Assembly (NCBI RefSeq): GCF_003208175.1
Contig: NZ_QKMR01000004.1
Span: 17,476 to 81,475, forward strand
DNA length: 64,000 bases
Source: Ruminiclostridium sufflavum DSM 19573
Lineage (GTDB): Bacteria > Bacillota > Clostridia > Acetivibrionales > DSM-1351
Direction of reading: 5' to 3'
Shown: in pieces, positions 10,204-19,172 of the stretch
Layout of the letters: the number at the start of each line of letters is the position of its first letter
Numbering within the stretch: the first letter of the stretch is position 1
The notes under the pieces: generated by a model
What the model saw: the letters and a program-made list of their open reading frames with translations, nothing else
What the model was told of the DNA's origin: nothing
Database searches by the model: none
Made by a program: the position numbers and the translations under genes

Positions 10204-10455
10204 ATGGAAATATCTTTAGACAAATCAATAAGCAGGGTTGTTAATGCAGAAACAGATATCCTCGAAGCTGAAAAAATAAATTTGTTATCAGAAATAAAAA
10301 AGGTAAAATGTGATTTGGCCGATGCTTATAATAATTTTAATTTTGTATCGGATACATTACTTGTAGACTATTATACTTATCAAATTAAAACCTTTGAGGT
10401 AAGATACGAATACCTTATCAAACTGGCAAAATCAATAGGATTAAATAATATATAA
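10204..10455 (+). CDS. yaaL: YaaL-like protein (DUF2508)
   Basis: 83 residues, mostly helical, with the DUF2508 hallmark ADAYNNFNFVSDTLLVDYY followed by YQIKTFEVRYEYL. In Bacillus yaaL lies directly before bofA, and the same order is kept here. The ATG at 10204 follows AGGAG (10193-10197) by six bases; an earlier in-frame ATG at 10159 lacks a site. Function unknown. The usual upstream dnaX-yaaK-recR genes are not next to it in this genome. Confidence 0.8.
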   Translation: MEISLDKSISRVVNAETDILEAEKINLLSEIKKVKCDLADAYNNFNFVSDTLLVDYYTYQIKTFEVRYEYLIKLAKSIGLNNI

Positions 10456-10490
10456 ATATTACTGAAATTAATTGCGTTCTCAAGCCTTTA

Positions 10491-10526
10491 AGAGCTAAAA
10501 TATCAAAACGATATTTTGGCTCTTTT
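10491..10526 (+). terminator. Terminator between yaaL and bofA
   Basis: AGAGCTAAAATATC pairs with GATATTTTGGCTCT (one G-U) around a short loop, followed by TTTT. It separates yaaL from bofA transcription at least partly. Confidence 0.75.
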
Positions 10527-10693
10527 TATAATAAAGCTATGTTTTTTAAATTGACATTATTAAAAAGGTTTAATTAATATTTATAGAATATATTGTACAC
10601 CCCAGAAATATATTTAATAAAGACAAACTATATTGGTGACTAAAATTCAATTATGGCGATAGCAGTTGGTATTATTTTTAAAGGGGTGACAAA

Positions 10694-10885
10694 ATGAACG
10701 CAGTGAAATTAGTTAAAAAATTATTAATTAACACTGTATTGGGAGCAGTTTTACTGGCAGTTATAAATTTTATAGGACTTTATTTTAATTTTTATATAGC
10801 CTTGAATATATATTCCGCTTTGATTATTGGTGTTTTAGGAGTTCCCGGTTTGGTTCTATTGATTTTTTTGAAGTTTATGATTTGA
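10694..10885 (+). CDS. bofA: Pro-sigma-K processing inhibitor BofA family protein
   Basis: 63-residue protein with two membrane helices and the signature GVLGVPGLVLLIFLKFMI at the C-terminus. BofA holds the SpoIVFB protease inactive in the forespore outer membrane until the forespore signals, coupling sigma-K activation to engulfment in Bacillus; many clostridia keep BofA although sigma-K processing differs. AAGGGGTGA lies 7 bases before ATG. The yaaL-bofA pairing supports the call. Confidence 0.88.
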   Translation: MNAVKLVKKLLINTVLGAVLLAVINFIGLYFNFYIALNIYSALIIGVLGVPGLVLLIFLKFMI

Positions 10886-11222
10886 ACATAAAAGATGGTA
10901 TTTATTGTATGTATCAAATAATAAGGACTATTTTTATCTATTTTAATATTTAACCGTCCTTCCTTTATATCACTGCTTTGCACATATTCTGAAGCTGTGA
11001 AAGCTGAATATTTAATTTTAAAAAATGAAATTAAAAATTTAATTCTACAAGTGTTTTCGTATTCATATAATTTATTAGCGAATATTACAAAAATCAAATA
11101 TTATAGTCTCAAATTACGCAGTGCTGAATATTAAAAAACAAACGGATGTAGATTATGGCTCAACTGCTGATATATCCGCTTCTTCACATTTTATTGCCGT
11201 TATACGGCTTATGGAGGTTAAA
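10886..11222. other. Intergenic region between bofA and the cotS-like gene
   Basis: 337 AT-rich bases. An antisense frame across bofA and this gap lacks a ribosome site and looks spurious. I see no clear terminator or SigA promoter; CATATTCTG near 10982 could be part of a sporulation-sigma -10 element, but this is weak. Confidence 0.3.
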
Positions 11223-12206
11223 ATGCATGAATTGGAAAGCCAGCTTCAGGAAAATTATGATATTAAAATAAATAGTATTACTAACTACAGGGATATGTTT
11301 ATCGCCAGTACCAATAATGGCAAAAGACTGATAAAGTTAACAGCCTTGAAGCCTGAAAGAGTATATTTTATCGCTGAGGTTAAGGAATATTTATTGAACA
11401 ACGGGTTTGAAAATATAGATAAAAGCATATATACAAATACAGGTGTTCCATTTATAACTTATAATAATCAGACTATATATATGAGCAATTTTATTGACGG
11501 CAGAGAATGTAACCTTGATAACAGGGAGGAAACAATAAGAAGCGCTCGTTTGCTGGCAAATATGCACAAAGCATCAAAGGGCTGTATATGCTCGGAAAAC
11601 AGCATTTCAAGAAGTGAGCTTGGCAAGCTTCCTGCTTGCTATAGAAAGCGGTTGGACGAGATTAAAAAGCTTAAGAAGAACGCTCAAAAGGGAAAGCTGA
11701 AGTTCGATAATCTAATGTGCCAGTACGTTGATTATTTTTATGAGCAAGGAGAAAAGGCTATTAATATGCTTGACAATTCGGAGTATTTTGAATTAGTTGG
11801 TGATGCTGAAAAAATTAAAAACATATCTCATCATGATTTTAATCATCATAATATTTTTGTTCAAGATAAGGAAATGTATCTGATTAATTTTGAATACTGC
11901 TGCTACGATTTGAAAGTATATGATTTAGTAAATCTTTTAAGAAGGAAAATGAGAAAATGTGAATGGAATATTTTTGAAGCATTTAATATTATTAATGAGT
12001 ATTGTAAGATTGAACCCTTGTGTGAGGGTGAATTTGAACTGATGAAAATTATGTTTACGTTTCCCCAGAAATTTTGGAGGGTTGTTAACAAGTATTATAA
12101 CAGTAAAAAGGGCTGTACGGAAAAAAGCTATATATGCAGATTGCAGGAGGCCATTGATGAAATACAATACTTGAGTATTTTTCTGGATAAATTTAAATCA
12201 ATTTAA
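11223..12206 (+). CDS. CotS-family spore coat kinase-like protein
   Basis: 327 residues of the aminoglycoside-phosphotransferase/CotS fold: an N-lobe with KRLIKLTALKPERVYFIAEV and a catalytic-loop region HHDFNHHNIFV that matches the H-D-N pattern. The following metal-binding position reads LINFEYCCYD, with Asn where active APH-type kinases have Asp, so activity is uncertain. CotS/YutH/YsxE proteins are deposited in spore coats. ATG 11223 follows GGAGG (11213-11217) by five bases; an in-frame GTG at 11121 would add a poorly conserved 34-residue tail. Confidence 0.75.
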   Translation: MHELESQLQENYDIKINSITNYRDMFIASTNNGKRLIKLTALKPERVYFIAEVKEYLLNNGFENIDKSIYTNTGVPFITYNNQTIYMSNFIDGRECNLDNREETIRSARLLANMHKASKGCICSENSISRSELGKLPACYRKRLDEIKKLKKNAQKGKLKFDNLMCQYVDYFYEQGEKAINMLDNSEYFELVGDAEKIKNISHHDFNHHNIFVQDKEMYLINFEYCCYDLKVYDLVNLLRRKMRKCEWNIFEAFNIINEYCKIEPLCEGEFELMKIMFTFPQKFWRVVNKYYNSKKGCTEKSYICRLQEAIDEIQYLSIFLDKFKSI

Positions 12207-12302
12207 TTAATTGCGTGAAATAATAATTATTTAGCTATAAAATTTATGCAGGTGAAAAATACTCAACAAGAAATAAAACGACAATATAAGGTATCTGATG
12301 CT

Positions 12303-12341
12303 AAAGGCAGATATAAATATTGCCGCTTTTATTTTCTTGAA
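12303..12341 (-). terminator. Possible terminator of fhs
   Basis: An imperfect hairpin (AAAGGCA with TGCCGCTTTT) in the 149-base convergent gap between the cotS-like gene and fhs. Weak evidence. Confidence 0.35.
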
Positions 12342-12355
12342 ATGCTTATCTTTCT

Positions 12356-14026
12356 TTAGAATAACCCTATAATAGTTCCATCCTCCTGAATATCTATTTT
12401 TTCTGCCGCAGGTGTTTTTGGAAGCCCGGGCATAGTCATGATATCACCAGTCAATACAACTATAAAGCCCGCACCTGCAGATATGCGGACTTCCTTTACA
12501 GTAACGTCAAAGTCTTTAGGACATCCCAGCATGGAAGCATTATCCGAAAGTGAATACTGGGTTTTTGCCATACAAACAGGAAGCTTGTCAAGTCCCATTT
12601 CTTCAATTTTTGCAATGGCTTTTTCTGCGGCAGCTGTATATATTACATTATTTCCTCCGTAAATTCTGGAAACAATGACTTGAACCTTATCCTTGACAGG
12701 AAGATTAATATCGTAAATAGGGGCAAAAAAGGAAGCGGTGGAATCCAACAGCTTGACGAGCTTATTTGCAAGCTCAATACCCCCTTCTCCGCCCTTTAAA
12801 AATACATCTGAAAAAGCCACTTCCACTCCCAAAGCATTGCATTTATCTTTTACCAGCTGAATTTCCCTTTCTGTGTCAGTGTCAAAATGATTGATAGCTA
12901 CAATAACTGGAATTCCAAACATTCTAAGATTTTCTATATGCTTCTTAGCATTTGAAAAGCCTTTTGAAAGAGCATCTATATTTTCTGTTTTCAGATTTTC
13001 TTTACTTACTCCCCCATTGTATTTAAGAGCTCTTATAGTGGCAACAAGGACTGCTGCATCGGGCTTAAAGCCTGCAAAGCGGCACTTTATATCAAAAAAT
13101 TTCTCTGCTCCCAGATCAGCACCGAAGCCGGCTTCGGTAATAACATAGTCTGAAAGCTTTAAAGCCAGTTTAGTGGCAGTAATGCTATTACAGCCATGTG
13201 CTATGTTTGCAAAGGGTCCCCCATGCATGATGGCAGGAGTGCCTTCAAGTGTTTGTACAAGATTTGGTTTAATTGCATCCTTAAGAAGCAGAGCCATCGC
13301 ACCGTCAGCTTTTAAATCTTTAGCGGTAACAGGAGCTCCGGAATAATTATAGCCGATAATTATTCTTCCAAGCCTGTTTTTCAAATCTGTTATATCAGAG
13401 GAAAGACATAAAATAGCCATAACTTCTGAAGCGACGGTTATATTAAAGCCGTCTTCTCTCGGAAAGCCGTTGATTTTTCCTCCAAGACCTACTATTATGC
13501 TTCTGAGAGCTCTGTCATTCATGTCCATACAGCGTTTCCAAATAATTTGACGCGAGTCTATGTTTAAGGAATTTCCCTGATGCAGATGGTTGTCTATAGC
13601 AGCGGAAAGAAGGTTGTTTGCTGCTGCAATGGCATGCATATCCCCTGTAAAATGCAGATTGATATCTTCCATAGGAACAACCTGAGAATAACCGCCGCCG
13701 GCAGCACCTCCTTTAATTCCCATCACAGGACCTAAGGATGGCTCTCTGAGAGCAATGGAAGCATTTTTCCCTATCTTGGCCATAGCTTGTCCCAAACCGA
13801 CTGTAGTAGTGGTTTTGCCCTCACCGGCAGGGGTAGGATTAATAGCAGTAACTAAAATCAGCTTTCCGTCTTTATTTGTTTTGACTTTATCCCATAATTT
13901 ATCTGAAAGTTTGGCCTTATATTTTCCGTATAACTCCAAATCATCCTCTTCAATTCCCATTTTTTCCGCAATCTTAGTGATATCCAGCATCTTGCAGCCT
14001 TGAGCAATTTTTATATCAGTAAGCAA
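12356..14026 (-). CDS. fhs: Formate--tetrahydrofolate ligase
   Basis: Cytosolic enzyme making 10-formyl-THF from formate, ATP and THF; in clostridia it feeds purine and one-carbon metabolism and can run toward ATP synthesis during purine breakdown. The 556 residues match the usual length and contain the ATP-binding loop [18 protein letters not shown] and the family segment [20 protein letters not shown]. The start is TTG at 14026 with AAGGAG about eight bases upstream on this strand. It stands alone, convergent with the cotS-like gene. No folate riboswitch was recognised upstream. Confidence 0.96.
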   Translation of the reverse strand: MLTDIKIAQGCKMLDITKIAEKMGIEEDDLELYGKYKAKLSDKLWDKVKTNKDGKLILVTAINPTPAGEGKTTTTVGLGQAMAKIGKNASIALREPSLGPVMGIKGGAAGGGYSQVVPMEDINLHFTGDMHAIAAANNLLSAAIDNHLHQGNSLNIDSRQIIWKRCMDMNDRALRSIIVGLGGKINGFPREDGFNITVASEVMAILCLSSDITDLKNRLGRIIIGYNYSGAPVTAKDLKADGAMALLLKDAIKPNLVQTLEGTPAIMHGGPFANIAHGCNSITATKLALKLSDYVITEAGFGADLGAEKFFDIKCRFAGFKPDAAVLVATIRALKYNGGVSKENLKTENIDALSKGFSNAKKHIENLRMFGIPVIVAINHFDTDTEREIQLVKDKCNALGVEVAFSDVFLKGGEGGIELANKLVKLLDSTASFFAPIYDINLPVKDKVQVIVSRIYGGNNVIYTAAAEKAIAKIEEMGLDKLPVCMAKTQYSLSDNASMLGCPKDFDVTVKEVRISAGAGFIVVLTGDIMTMPGLPKTPAAEKIDIQEDGTIIGLF

Positions 14027-14565
14027 TGTAGTTCTCCTTATTATGATAGATTTAGGTTGATTGAGGTAACCTATAACCCTTAATTAATTGTATATTTATA
14101 CAGTAATAAGCTGTATAATCGTTTCATCAGATAGGGTGTTCTCGTTGTTCTTGAGGCTTTAAACCTTGTATTTGAAAGACTGATGCCTCTGGTTTTATAA
14201 ACAGTTTACGAATAAGTCAGATATTGATTCTTTCAGGGTAATTCCTTACTAGAAAACATTATATATCTTAACAGATAAATAATTCAACAAAATTGAGTAA
14301 TTTGGTGGCATACTATTCACAAAGGGTCATTAAAAGGCATAAAATGGAAGTAAGATGATATAGTTTTAACCTTAAGCACCTACATATTTTTCATAACCGC
14401 TCAAAGTAAAAAAAGATACTGCAGATTCAAAATAACAGAGGCTGCAGCAGTTATTATGTACATTGAATTTTATGTTTTACTTAGGGTTAATTACATGCCG
14501 GAAAAAAATTTATAATATAAATTTGAAATAATGGCATACTAAGCTAAGAGGGGAAGAAAAATATT
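14027..14565. other. Divergent intergenic region fhs / yabG fragment
   Basis: 539 bases without a convincing coding frame. Two CATACTA strings (14309 and 14533) resemble the -10 elements of sporulation sigma factors E/K and could serve the yabG-like gene, but no matching -35 is evident. Nothing else recognised. Confidence 0.35.
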
Positions 14566-14772
14566 ATGCAGAAAATTGAAATAGGCAACTTGGTTTATAG
14601 GAAGTCATATGAGAAAGATGTTCTTTTCAGAGTTTCGGACATAATATTTGATGATGGTAAAAAAATATTTATATTAAAAGGTGTGAATGTAAGATTGCAA
14701 GCTGATGCAGAGGAAGATGATCTGGATATTATAGGGTATGATAAGAATAAACTGTCTGGAAATATTTATTAG
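14566..14772 (+). CDS. YabG N-terminal domain only (sporulation protease fragment)
   Basis: 68 residues that align with the first part of YabG, the sporulation protease that trims coat proteins: IGNLVYRKSYEKDVLFRVSD, then a RLQAD...DDL segment. Full YabG is about 290 residues; here a TAG stop ends the frame after the N-terminal beta-barrel-like domain and veg begins 150 bases later, leaving no space for the catalytic part. The position immediately before veg is exactly where yabG sits in Bacillus. An AGAGGGG site precedes ATG, so it may still be expressed. It is either a stand-alone domain or a truncated relic. Confidence 0.75.
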   Translation: MQKIEIGNLVYRKSYEKDVLFRVSDIIFDDGKKIFILKGVNVRLQADAEEDDLDIIGYDKNKLSGNIY

Positions 14773-14829
14773 AATATCCCGTAAACCTATCAAAATAAGC
14801 AATATCAGATATATGTAGCAAAAAAGTAC

Positions 14830-14858
14830 TTGACATGCAGCCTGTTCGCTTGTATAAT
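14830..14858 (+). promoter_or_regulatory. Strong consensus promoter of veg
   Basis: Perfect TTGACA, a 17-base spacer and perfect TATAAT, 65 bases before the veg start. The Bacillus veg promoter is likewise one of the strongest vegetative SigA promoters. Confidence 0.93.
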
Positions 14859-14923
14859 ATAATATTTTTGACAAGAATCAAATTTTGTGATATAATTAAT
14901 TAAACTGATGAAGAGGTGATATC

Positions 14924-15190
14924 ATGATAGATAGAGGAGAACTTTTTCAGATAAAAAGAGATATTGAAGGTTGTATCGGTGAAAAGGTACAGCTCAGAGC
15001 GAACAAAGGTCGCAAAAAATCTTTTATTAGAGAAGGTGTTCTTGAAAATACTTATCCAAGTATTTTCGTGGTTAAATTCGAAAATGCATATGATAATACC
15101 AGAAGGGTTTCATATAGCTACACTGATGTTCTTACAAAGGCAGTTGAATTAGTTGTATATAAAGATGATAAACAGATTCAGGTATGCTAA
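14924..15190 (+). CDS. veg: Veg family protein
   Basis: 88 residues of the Veg family (DUF1021): IKRDIEGCIGEKVQLRANKG, then EGVLENTYPSIFVVKF and RRVSYSYTDVLT. In Bacillus subtilis Veg is abundant in vegetative cells and stimulates biofilm genes by affecting SinR. Its promoter is a perfect consensus. It lies in the conserved block yabG-veg-(sporulation gene)-ispE. A GAAGAGGTGAT site precedes the ATG. Confidence 0.92.
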   Translation: MIDRGELFQIKRDIEGCIGEKVQLRANKGRKKSFIREGVLENTYPSIFVVKFENAYDNTRRVSYSYTDVLTKAVELVVYKDDKQIQVC

Positions 15191-15288
15191 GATTACATGA
15201 CATTTTTGTCAGCAGGTATGTTAAGGAATTAACACCCCTACAACTCATTATCATAAGCTTTCTGAGAAAACTTAAAAATATAATTTGC

Positions 15289-15324
15289 AAAAAAGAGACT
15301 TCTAAATATTGAGTCTCTTTTTTG
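15289..15324 (+). terminator. Terminator of veg
   Basis: AAAAAGAGACT pairs with AGTCTCTTTTT around a 12-base loop, with a T-run. About 100 bases after veg. The rest of the 321-base gap before the next gene shows nothing else. Confidence 0.88.
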
Positions 15325-15511
15325 TTTATAATATTCGATATGCAATGTTTCTGATGGAAATACAGGTTATCCTGCAGCGGGATAATTTGTTTTCGCTTTA
15401 TGGTATATTTCCATGATTTTTAAAATATATATTACTTAGCATAATCATTTTGTTTGTTAGGTATTATCTAAAAATACGAAATGCTACTTTTGAAATGAGG
15501 AGGATGGAGAA

Positions 15512-17080
15512 ATGTCTCTGGAGTTGTTAAAAGAGGCCTTTAAGGTAAATAATTTATTAGGTGAGGATACAATTCAGACTGTTATCGATAATGATATAAT
15601 TGTTCCGGATACAAAGCCGGACATCGCCAGGGTGCTTCTTCTGGATGGTGATGTTTTTATAACCGGCTGTGATGCAGGTACTGACAGGGTAGTTATATCA
15701 GGCTGTATCATGTGTAAAATACTTTACATATCTGATGATGAGACAAAAAGTGTTAAAGGTATTGTAACAAATATACCTTTTTCTGAAACAAGTGATATTT
15801 CAAATGTAAGGAGCGGAATGAAGTGCAGGACTAAGGCAATAATTGAGCATATGGATTACAATTTGCTGAACGGAAGAAAAATAAATGTAAAAACAATTTT
15901 ATCAAAAAGTGTAAAGGTGTATGATGAAATTGAGAGAGATATATCATCTGATATAGTCGGAGTAGATGATATACAGGTTTTAAAAGATTCTGTATCCTTG
16001 AATACCTTTCTCGGCAGCAATAAAGTCAATTTTATAATTAAAGAAGATTTGGAGCTTCCTTCAAGTAAGCCTACCATCAGCGAAATAGTCAGAAATGATG
16101 TAAAGATATCAAATAAGGATTTTAAAATTGCTGACGGGAAAGTTTTTGTAACCAGTGATATAGGAATTTCTACGTTATATGTTGCAGATGACGAGGAAAG
16201 AAGTTTGCAGTTTATGGAAAATGAATTGGTATTTAATCAGTTTGTTGAATTGGAAGATGTAAATGAAGACACAATTGTGGATGTTGACTATGATTTAGTA
16301 GACTATAAAATTGATGCGGCAGAGGATGCGGATGGGGAGCTGAGATTGATTAAAGCCGAAGTAGCACTGAATATATATGCTAATGGGGTTTACCAGAAAA
16401 CAATCGAAGTTTTATCTGATGCATACAGCCCTAAGTCGAGAATTGCTTTGGAAAGACAGCAGCTTAGCCTTGATGAGGTCTTTTCCGAAAACAGAAGCCA
16501 GATAGTTATCAGGGATACTGTGGCTCTTGATGAATGTAACCCGGAGGTTTCGGAAATATTCAATGTTTTGTGCAAATATAATGTGTCAGAAAGCAGAATT
16601 GAGGATAACAAAATAGTTATTGAAGGCTCTATAGAGAATAATATTTTATATTTGGCAAATAATGAAGAGCAGCCGGTATTTTGTTATAAAAAGGAGATAC
16701 CCTTCACGCATGAGATTGAAATGAAGGGTATCAGGAGCAGTATGGCTACTGATATTTCCTTGGAGGTTGAGCATTGTAATTACAGTATGATAACCTCGGA
16801 TCAGGTTGAAATTCGAAATGTTTTAGGAGTAGAAACAAGGGTTCAGGCTAAAAAAACAGTGCCAATTATTAACAGGGTAAATGAAAATATACTTGATGAC
16901 AGAAAGGTTATGTTATTGCCCAGTGTTATAATTTATATTACACAGCCGGGGGATAGCCTGTGGAAAATTGCAAAGAAATATGGAACAACTGTGGAGGATT
17001 TAATGAAAACAAATAACCTCGCAGAGAGAGAGGCTTTAATACCGGGGCAGCAAATTATAATTCTTAAAAAGGCAATCTGA
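15512..17080 (+). CDS. sipL: SipL-like spore coat assembly protein (SPOCS/DUF3794 plus LysM)
   Basis: 522 residues: three DUF3794 (SPOCS) beta-rich domains, recognisable by repeats of the VPDTKPDIARVL / LPSSKPTISEIV / LDECNPEVSEIF type, and a C-terminal LysM domain (IYITQPGDSLWKIAKKYGTT, about residues 470-518). This architecture and length match Clostridioides difficile SipL, which binds the SpoIVA ATPase and is needed for coat localisation. Location between veg and ispE supports the orthology. GAGGAGG lies 9 bases before ATG. Expression would be expected in the mother cell. Confidence 0.85.
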   Translation: MSLELLKEAFKVNNLLGEDTIQTVIDNDIIVPDTKPDIARVLLLDGDVFITGCDAGTDRVVISGCIMCKILYISDDETKSVKGIVTNIPFSETSDISNVRSGMKCRTKAIIEHMDYNLLNGRKINVKTILSKSVKVYDEIERDISSDIVGVDDIQVLKDSVSLNTFLGSNKVNFIIKEDLELPSSKPTISEIVRNDVKISNKDFKIADGKVFVTSDIGISTLYVADDEERSLQFMENELVFNQFVELEDVNEDTIVDVDYDLVDYKIDAAEDADGELRLIKAEVALNIYANGVYQKTIEVLSDAYSPKSRIALERQQLSLDEVFSENRSQIVIRDTVALDECNPEVSEIFNVLCKYNVSESRIEDNKIVIEGSIENNILYLANNEEQPVFCYKKEIPFTHEIEMKGIRSSMATDISLEVEHCNYSMITSDQVEIRNVLGVETRVQAKKTVPIINRVNENILDDRKVMLLPSVIIYITQPGDSLWKIAKKYGTTVEDLMKTNNLAEREALIPGQQIIILKKAI

Positions 17081-17091
17081 TAAATAAAACG

Positions 17092-17128
17092 GAAAGGTTC
17101 TTGAAAATAATCAGGAGCCTTTTTATTT
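17092..17128 (+). terminator. Terminator of the sipL-like gene
   Basis: AAGGTTC pairs with GAGCCTT (one G-U), followed by TTTTATTTTTTT. Short stem and long loop; the position 12 bases after the stop codon supports it. Confidence 0.6.
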
Positions 17129-17234
17129 TTTTAAAATATACTTGATTATTCGTAGGCTAGGCTTATCAAAATGTATTTTTATTTAAAAAATTTAATTAGT
17201 GACAAGACGAAAAGCAGATGATGATTGATTTTTA

Positions 17235-17263
17235 TTGATATTAGATTGTACTTTGTATATAAT
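17235..17263 (+). promoter_or_regulatory. SigA-type promoter of ispE
   Basis: TTGATA, 17-base spacer, TATAAT; 35 bases before the ispE start codon. Confidence 0.75.
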
Positions 17264-17297
17264 ATACTTAAATATTATAATTAAAGGATTTTTGTTA

Positions 17298-18143
17298 ATG
17301 ATTTCGTTAGAAGCAAATGCCAAGATAAATTTATCTCTGGATGTTTTAAATAAAAGGGAAGATGGATACCACAACCTGAGAATGATTATGCAAACAGTAC
17401 AGCTACATGATACCATAACTATTCAGAAAATTCCATCAGGTGTGGAAATAGACTGTGTTGCTTCATATGTCCCGAATAATAACACAAATATAGCCTGTAA
17501 GGCAGCTGCGGTAATGATTGATAAATATAAACTGGATGCGGGTGTAAGGATAAAAATAGATAAAAAAATTCCGGTTGCTGCTGGTCTTGCCGGAGGGAGT
17601 GCAGATGCTGCTGCGGTTATTAAGGGAATTAATTCTATGTTCAGTATAGGAATAAAGCAGGACGAGCTTATGAAGGTCGGCAGAACAATAGGGGCTGATG
17701 TGCCGTATTGTATAATGGGCGGTACGGCCTTGGCAGAGGGAACAGGTGAAAGGCTTACTGTATTGCCGGTTCTCAGAGGGATTCCGATATTGATTATAAA
17801 ACCCAGAATTGGCGTCTCAACAGCATGGGTTTATAAAAGTCTGAAGCTTGATAAGGTTGGGAGCAGGCCGGATACGGAAGCACTTATTTCCGCAATAGAA
17901 AATAGAGATATTAAATTTATTGCTGATAATATGAGGAATGTATTGGAAAGTGTAACAATTGCAAAGTATCCGGTAATAGAGAAGATCAAAAGAGCTCTTC
18001 TGGACAAGGGTGCTGTGGGAAGTATGATGAGCGGAAGCGGTCCGTCTGTGTTCGGGATATTTGAGGATGAGGAAAAGGCTCAAAATGCTTATAATAAAAT
18101 GAAAAAAAGTATGAATGAGTGTATATTGACCTATACTGCATGA
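17298..18143 (+). CDS. ispE: 4-diphosphocytidyl-2-C-methyl-D-erythritol kinase
   Basis: GHMP kinase of the non-mevalonate isoprenoid pathway, phosphorylating CDP-ME. The 281 residues begin with ANAKINLSLDVLNKREDGYH and contain the glycine-rich ATP loop PVAAGLAGGSADAAA and the C-terminal SGSGPSVFGIF motif. ATG 17298 follows AAAGGA by nine bases; the frame is open upstream across the promoter, so an earlier start at 17235 is impossible. The adjacent GntR gene is a common neighbour in clostridia. Confidence 0.96.
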   Translation: MISLEANAKINLSLDVLNKREDGYHNLRMIMQTVQLHDTITIQKIPSGVEIDCVASYVPNNNTNIACKAAAVMIDKYKLDAGVRIKIDKKIPVAAGLAGGSADAAAVIKGINSMFSIGIKQDELMKVGRTIGADVPYCIMGGTALAEGTGERLTVLPVLRGIPILIIKPRIGVSTAWVYKSLKLDKVGSRPDTEALISAIENRDIKFIADNMRNVLESVTIAKYPVIEKIKRALLDKGAVGSMMSGSGPSVFGIFEDEEKAQNAYNKMKKSMNECILTYTA

Positions 18144-18265
18144 TTGACAAGTAAGCTGTGTAATAGGAGCAATTCTGCCCGTAAAAAAGGGCCTTGAGTG
18201 TTAACAATAGCGAACCGCTGTGAGGCAGAGGTTCATCCAGGTGCTTTAATATAAATTTTTTGCCG

Positions 18266-18284
18266 GTACTCGGCGTGGAGGTTA
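18266..18284 (+). promoter_or_regulatory. Short hairpin joined to the ribosome site of the GntR gene
   Basis: GCCG-GTACT-CGGC followed at once by GTGGAGG. Nearly the same arrangement precedes the lipoprotein gene at 30639, and a third version lies at 63961-63984. It may tune ribosome access; evidence is only the similarity. Confidence 0.35.
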
Positions 18285-18289
18285 ATTTA

Positions 18290-18970
18290 ATGGCAAACAA
18301 ATTATCGAAAATAAATCTAAATGACTATAAGCCATTGAGAGAAGTAATTTTTAATTCACTAAGAGAAGCTATAATAATTGGAGAATTACGTCCCGGAGAA
18401 AGGTTGATGGAGGTACAGCTTGCCGAAAAAATGGGTGTAAGCAGAACTCCTGTAAGAGAAGCCATAAGAAAGCTGGAGCTTGAAGGTCTTGTAAACATGA
18501 TTCCGAGAAAGGGTGCGCATGTAGCTGAGCTTTCTGTTAAGGATATAATGGATGTGCTGGAAGTCAGAGCTTCCTTGGACGGTCTGGCAACTGCCCTTGC
18601 GGCAGAGAGAATTACTGATGATGAAATGAAGGAACTAAGATTTATTAATGGACAATTTACTACTTATATTGAAAAAGAAAATATTAACAGCTCTATAAAA
18701 AAAGATGCGGAATTTCATGATATTATATACAAGGCTTCCAGAAATGATAAGCTGATAGCTATATTAAATAATCTCAGAGAGCAGGTTCAGCGATTCAGGG
18801 TTATATATATAAAGGATTATAGCAGCCCCAAGAACTTGATAAAGGAGCATAATGATATTTTTGATGCAATGGAAACAAGAAATACAGAGGCAGCAAGAGG
18901 TCTTGCAAAAACACATATAATTAATCAGGAAGCAACAATTTTGAATTCCTTGAAATTACAGAAAAAATAA
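18290..18970 (+). CDS. GntR-family transcriptional regulator (FadR subfamily)
   Basis: 226 residues: winged helix near residues 10-75 (VIFNSLREAIIIGELRPGERL, QLAEKMGVSRTPVREAIRKL) and an all-helical FCD ligand-binding domain with the metal-binding type residues of the FadR/FCD family (Asp and His in DAEFHDIIYKAS, His in IKEHNDIF, His in AKTHI). These usually bind small carboxylates with a metal ion. The ligand is not predictable. GGAGG lies nine bases before ATG. A 146-base gap after ispE contains imperfect hairpins that could be a structured leader. Confidence 0.88.
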   Translation: MANKLSKINLNDYKPLREVIFNSLREAIIIGELRPGERLMEVQLAEKMGVSRTPVREAIRKLELEGLVNMIPRKGAHVAELSVKDIMDVLEVRASLDGLATALAAERITDDEMKELRFINGQFTTYIEKENINSSIKKDAEFHDIIYKASRNDKLIAILNNLREQVQRFRVIYIKDYSSPKNLIKEHNDIFDAMETRNTEAARGLAKTHIINQEATILNSLKLQKK

Positions 18971-19172
18971 TACTTTCTGCTAATCGTTTGCAGACATTTT
19001 TTGTTTTTTTGTATATAATTATTATGATTACTAAAATTATATATTATAAATTATTATTTACTAAAGGCATTAAGGAATTAAGAAGATATTATATGTTAAA
19101 TTATCCTTTTGCCTTGGTAAATTGAATTTACTTTTTGGTATTCATAAAATAATTTTTAAGAAGGATAAAAAA

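Noticed and set aside
10792..11097. Minus-strand frame of 101 codons overlapping bofA
   Set aside because: Overlaps the conserved bofA end, no ribosome-binding site, no recognisable domain.
14027..14200. THF riboswitch upstream of fhs
   Set aside because: Looked for the conserved loop sequences and pairing; not found.
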